Source: Rhynchopus sp. YZ270_cl-10 (lineage: Eukaryota; Euglenozoa; Diplonemea; Diplonemida; Diplonemidae). Taken from it: a stretch of DNA of 64,000 nucleotides. The first letter of the stretch is position 1. Every line of letters starts with the position of its first letter. The notes beneath the pieces are model-generated. The model searched no databases, was not told the DNA's origin, and worked only from the letters and a program-made list of their open reading frames with translations. The stretch is taken from positions 620,001 to 684,000 of the forward strand of contig OZ037915.1 in the NCBI GenBank assembly GCA_964035575.1. Direction: 5' to 3'. A program made the position numbers and the translations under genes. Shown here one piece after another: positions 61,454 to 64,000 of this stretch.

Positions 61454-61881
61454 GAAGTCCTGGGCGGAGTTCGAGAAGACCGATGTGCCTCAGACATCTA
61501 TGCAGTATGGCGGCGAACCCTCTGAGGCCGGGCTGATACGGCACCAACCATGAGGAGGAAGACGTTGAAAAAACAGCCTTTTGGCTACCCACCAATTCTG
61601 CATTAGACAAAAGAAAAAAGGGTATGCAGGAACAGTGTAGTTGCCACCTATGTGCCAGCTCCACGATTCTTTCGGTACAGTTTTTTTTTTATTGTTTTCG
61701 TTAGGGTTGTTTTCTTGATGGTATACTTGACGTTGCTGCCTTTCCGCCGCCGGCTCAATGCGGCCAACGGGGATAGAGCAAAATTCACCGTTGAAATCCC
61801 TCCCCCCTCCCCCCTCCCCTGACACCCCTTTCATTTGCCTAGTCCCCAGTAGGGGACCCGCGGCACAACGAGAACGTAGGA
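61454..61881. other. Intergenic between RNase H frame and L28e copy 2
   Basis: A GC-rich patch at about 61440-61560 looks coding-like on the minus strand but is unassigned. A diverged T-tract-type repeat is near 61640. Confidence 0.35.
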
Positions 61882-62306
61882 TCACTCAGTCTTGGTCCAG
61901 GACTTGCGGGACTTCCTGGTGAGAAGGCGGCGGAGGCGGGAGGCCTTGGCCTTCAGGGAGGTCTTCAGGTCCGAGCGGGATGTGCGTGCAAGACGTGCGG
62001 CGGCACCAACCTTCTTGGCGGGCATCGTGGTCGTCTTGTCGCTGTGGTGATGTTGTGTTGTTGTTGTGTTGTGTTGTCAAATGCATACTCTCCAAGCACC
62101 AGAATGGCACCGTCCTCACCGATCTGGATGTTGGCACCCTTGTGCACAATGCCGGAGTGCTTGAACGCGTGCCTGTTGGAAGCGTTCCTGGGCTCCGAGG
62201 TCAGGTGCACACCCTCGCGTCCTCTGCCGTAACGCTGCTTGCGGCTGAACGCGTTGGTTCCCTTCACCACTCTCCAAGCCAGATCGGCGGATGCCTGGGT
62301 GGTCAT
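61882..62306 (-). CDS. RPL28: Ribosomal protein L28e (eL28), copy 2
   Basis: Exon 1 is 62089-62306 and exon 2 is 61882-62041, with a 47-nt intron at 62042-62088. Coding sequence and intron appear identical to copy 1. The match begins at the stop codon and ends at the start codon, and flanks are unrelated. The upstream acceptor (CACTCAG) differs from that of copy 1, so the two transcripts would have different leaders but the same protein. Confidence 0.9.
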
Positions 62307-62927
62307 TTTTCCTTCTTTTTTTTTCTGATGATCCTGAGTGATGGAGCGGGAGTTGACACTTTTTGTGGGAAGAGAGAACGACGGCGACGTTGTCAGAACC
62401 CAAACAACGAGAGGGTCTTGCCTTACACTCGACAAACTAATTGCATTCGAGGAAATGATAGCATTCTAGCATTTACCTCTTTGATGAAGTTAGGTTTTTA
62501 CAAAATTCTTTTTTTTTTATATCAGTTGTGCGCTGAACAAGCACATGCAACAAACTGCTGTGTCACTATTTGGCTAGAGGTTCGAGACATAAAAAGGGGG
62601 ATAGAGAAAAAAAAAAACACTGATCTGCCAACCTAAACCAACAGGGCACATACCCCCCACCCAAAATCCAAGACTGAAACTAATAACTTGATTTCCCAAC
62701 ACACCACACCCCACTCTTTGCAAACGGTATCTCTGCAATGAGATTTACCCTACATTTTTTAAAACCACAATACTGGAGAACAACATCTCCCCCGGGGCTC
62801 TTTTTTTTAGGTTTTTTTTTTTTTGACAAACTGTTGCATTATGTGTAGACACGGTGCACCCAGAGAATGCGCTCCACTTCAGGTTTCTTTGAAACAAACG
62901 ACTCAACCAATCCTTCTTTTAGAAATT
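62307..62927. other. Intergenic
   Basis: AT-rich, with a T-tract repeat (TTTGACAAACTGTTGCATTA ... CGCTCCACTTC) at 62822-62882. No gene is seen. Confidence 0.5.
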
Positions 62928-63974
62928 TCAATCCATATCCTCTTCTTCTTCAGAGTCGCCTACGTGGTGTGCCCCTGCTTCTTCATCCTCCATATAGTCG
63001 GAAAGGGGTTTGTCTGGGTCAAATGCTTCTGGTGCGTATCGACGGAGGAGTGGGTCTGCAAATTGATTCATCTCCTCTAAGCCTTGCCAGGGGCTCGAAT
63101 CGTCGTAGTCGCAGCCGTTTACAAAATCTGCGATTAGATCGTCTTCACCTTGGATGGGGTCAAGTCGGTAGCCGTTGTGGTTTTCGGTTTCGTTTTCATC
63201 TTCAAAGAGATCCTCTTCTTTTTCTTCTTCGGAATCATCCGAAAACTCAATCTCATCCGGATAATCAAACCGAGGGTGTGTTTCATCTTCGGTATCTTCA
63301 GAGTCGCCATCACCACGCCAGGTCTCATTTTTTGTTTCCAACCCATCCAGAAGCGCTTCGACGTCAAACTCTACCTCAAACGTATGTGTATCCACCGGGG
63401 CTACTTCCGCCTCCCCTTTCACCTCTGATGCGAAAACGGTCCGAGAAGACACCATGTAAGTGTCAATCACATATTGTCCCCGATCCTTCTCTGCTTCCCC
63501 TTCCGCGGTATGCTGCGCCATGAGTTCTGGGTAGGCACTCTGCATGAGATGTTCGTACCCTGGAGGGACCTCGATTTTAGGTTTTGGGGGGTTCTTTTTG
63601 CGTAGCTCTGCTTGATTTGTGTCGATTTCGATGATAGTATGACGGCCTCGTTTGCTGACACGCGGGGCACCGTAAGAAGGGGTAGGATCCTCTTCAGGGC
63701 GTTTTCTCTTTTCTGCGCGTTTTTGTGGTATTTCCATAGGTTTTCCCTGTTCACTAGTAGTCATAACTCTCTTAAAGGTGCGAAACCCTTCAGTATCGTT
63801 CTCATTACGCAACATATCCTTCATCTGCGCGGTAAGCGCATCGATGCCACTGCCTGCCGCATCGATACGACGGCGCTTTCCGATAACAAGCTCACCAAGG
63901 GGGTGCTCATCAGCACGGCGCTTGACACGAACAAACACATTCCCTTTCTTCGGTGCATCCTTTGATGCTTGCAT
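62928..63974 (-). CDS. IWR1: Iwr1/SLC7A6OS-like RNA polymerase II import factor
   Basis: 348 residues. The N-terminus NVFVRVKRRADEHPLGELVI, then GKRRR, matches the VLRVKRKR..EPL..LVI opening of human SLC7A6OS. The centre has DRGQYVIDTYMV where the family has D-Y-V-Y-D-x-Y. The acidic C-terminal half (DEIEFSDDSEEEKEEDLFED and later DYDDSSPWQGLEEMNQFADP) corresponds to the Iwr1 domain. Yeast Iwr1 binds assembled RNA polymerase II and carries it into the nucleus through its N-terminal bipartite signal; the Arg/Lys clusters here fit that. ATG 63974 follows CTTAAG by about 18 nt. No intron. Confidence 0.7.
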   Translation of the reverse strand: MQASKDAPKKGNVFVRVKRRADEHPLGELVIGKRRRIDAAGSGIDALTAQMKDMLRNENDTEGFRTFKRVMTTSEQGKPMEIPQKRAEKRKRPEEDPTPSYGAPRVSKRGRHTIIEIDTNQAELRKKNPPKPKIEVPPGYEHLMQSAYPELMAQHTAEGEAEKDRGQYVIDTYMVSSRTVFASEVKGEAEVAPVDTHTFEVEFDVEALLDGLETKNETWRGDGDSEDTEDETHPRFDYPDEIEFSDDSEEEKEEDLFEDENETENHNGYRLDPIQGEDDLIADFVNGCDYDDSSPWQGLEEMNQFADPLLRRYAPEAFDPDKPLSDYMEDEEAGAHHVGDSEEEEDMD

Positions 63975-64000
63975 AGTATAGTGTTATCCTTAAGGGGGGT

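Noticed and set aside
62307-62435. N-terminal extension of L28e copy 2
   Set aside because: The extra open codons are absent from copy 1 and lie upstream of a CACTCAG acceptor; the shared ATG at 62306 is the start.

Overview
This is a nuclear window from a protist. About 17 protein genes can be supported, and every one lies on the minus strand across all 64 kb. Most supported starts have a pyrimidine tract and an AG shortly upstream of the ATG. Cis-introns are few and mostly small (47, 47, 65, 70 and perhaps 111 nt, plus two near 300 nt that carry repeat insertions), and most have GTATGN donors. One-directional clusters with tract-plus-AG starts are the pattern of spliced-leader trans-splicing and polycistronic transcription in Euglenozoa. 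A four-span amastin-like protein fits that too. The presence of cis-introns and heavy repeat load would suit a diplonemid-like euglenozoan better than a kinetoplastid. The assignment is an inference: no spliced-leader or rRNA gene is visible.

Layout: 1-2060 holds a terminal-inverted-repeat element with a heptamer array and a 243-bp satellite. 2936-13630 is one giant gene for a secreted or surface protein of about 3,480 residues. 13.6-20.2 kb is repeats and palindromes around one tetraspan gene (16222-16890), two TIR elements and a second copy of the heptamer element. 20.2-26.3 kb is a duplicated cluster of three ubiquitin-like/leucine-rich-repeat genes and a UBZ-like zinc-finger gene. 26.3-30.2 kb is repeats. 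30.2-32.9 kb has a PP2C phosphatase and an Alba-domain gene. 33-39.3 kb is repeats. 39.3-47.6 kb has a TLC-domain membrane protein, three tandem MAPEG (microsomal glutathione S-transferase-like) genes and a long coiled-coil protein. 48-55.1 kb is a 7-kb gene-poor repeat zone. 55.1-64 kb has a folate-receptor-like membrane protein, a B-box/LRR protein, two identical ribosomal protein L28e genes flanking an RNase H reading frame, and an Iwr1-like RNA polymerase import factor.

The genes do not form one pathway. The most coherent theme is an expanding ubiquitin-linked LRR family. Three UBL-LRR paralogues carry exactly 10, 6 and 2 repeats of 25 residues. A UBZ4-like finger gene sits in the same duplicated unit. 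A B-box/LRR gene 31 kb away contains the same LRR module plus what looks like the C-terminal half of the UBL domain. The intergenic DNA is dominated by short dispersed repeats built from a conserved TCTCGTG head and exchangeable bodies. At least one lies where a gene's splice acceptor must be.

Limits: homology calls come from reading motifs, not from searches. Start codons and introns are inferred from splice-like signals and frame continuity.
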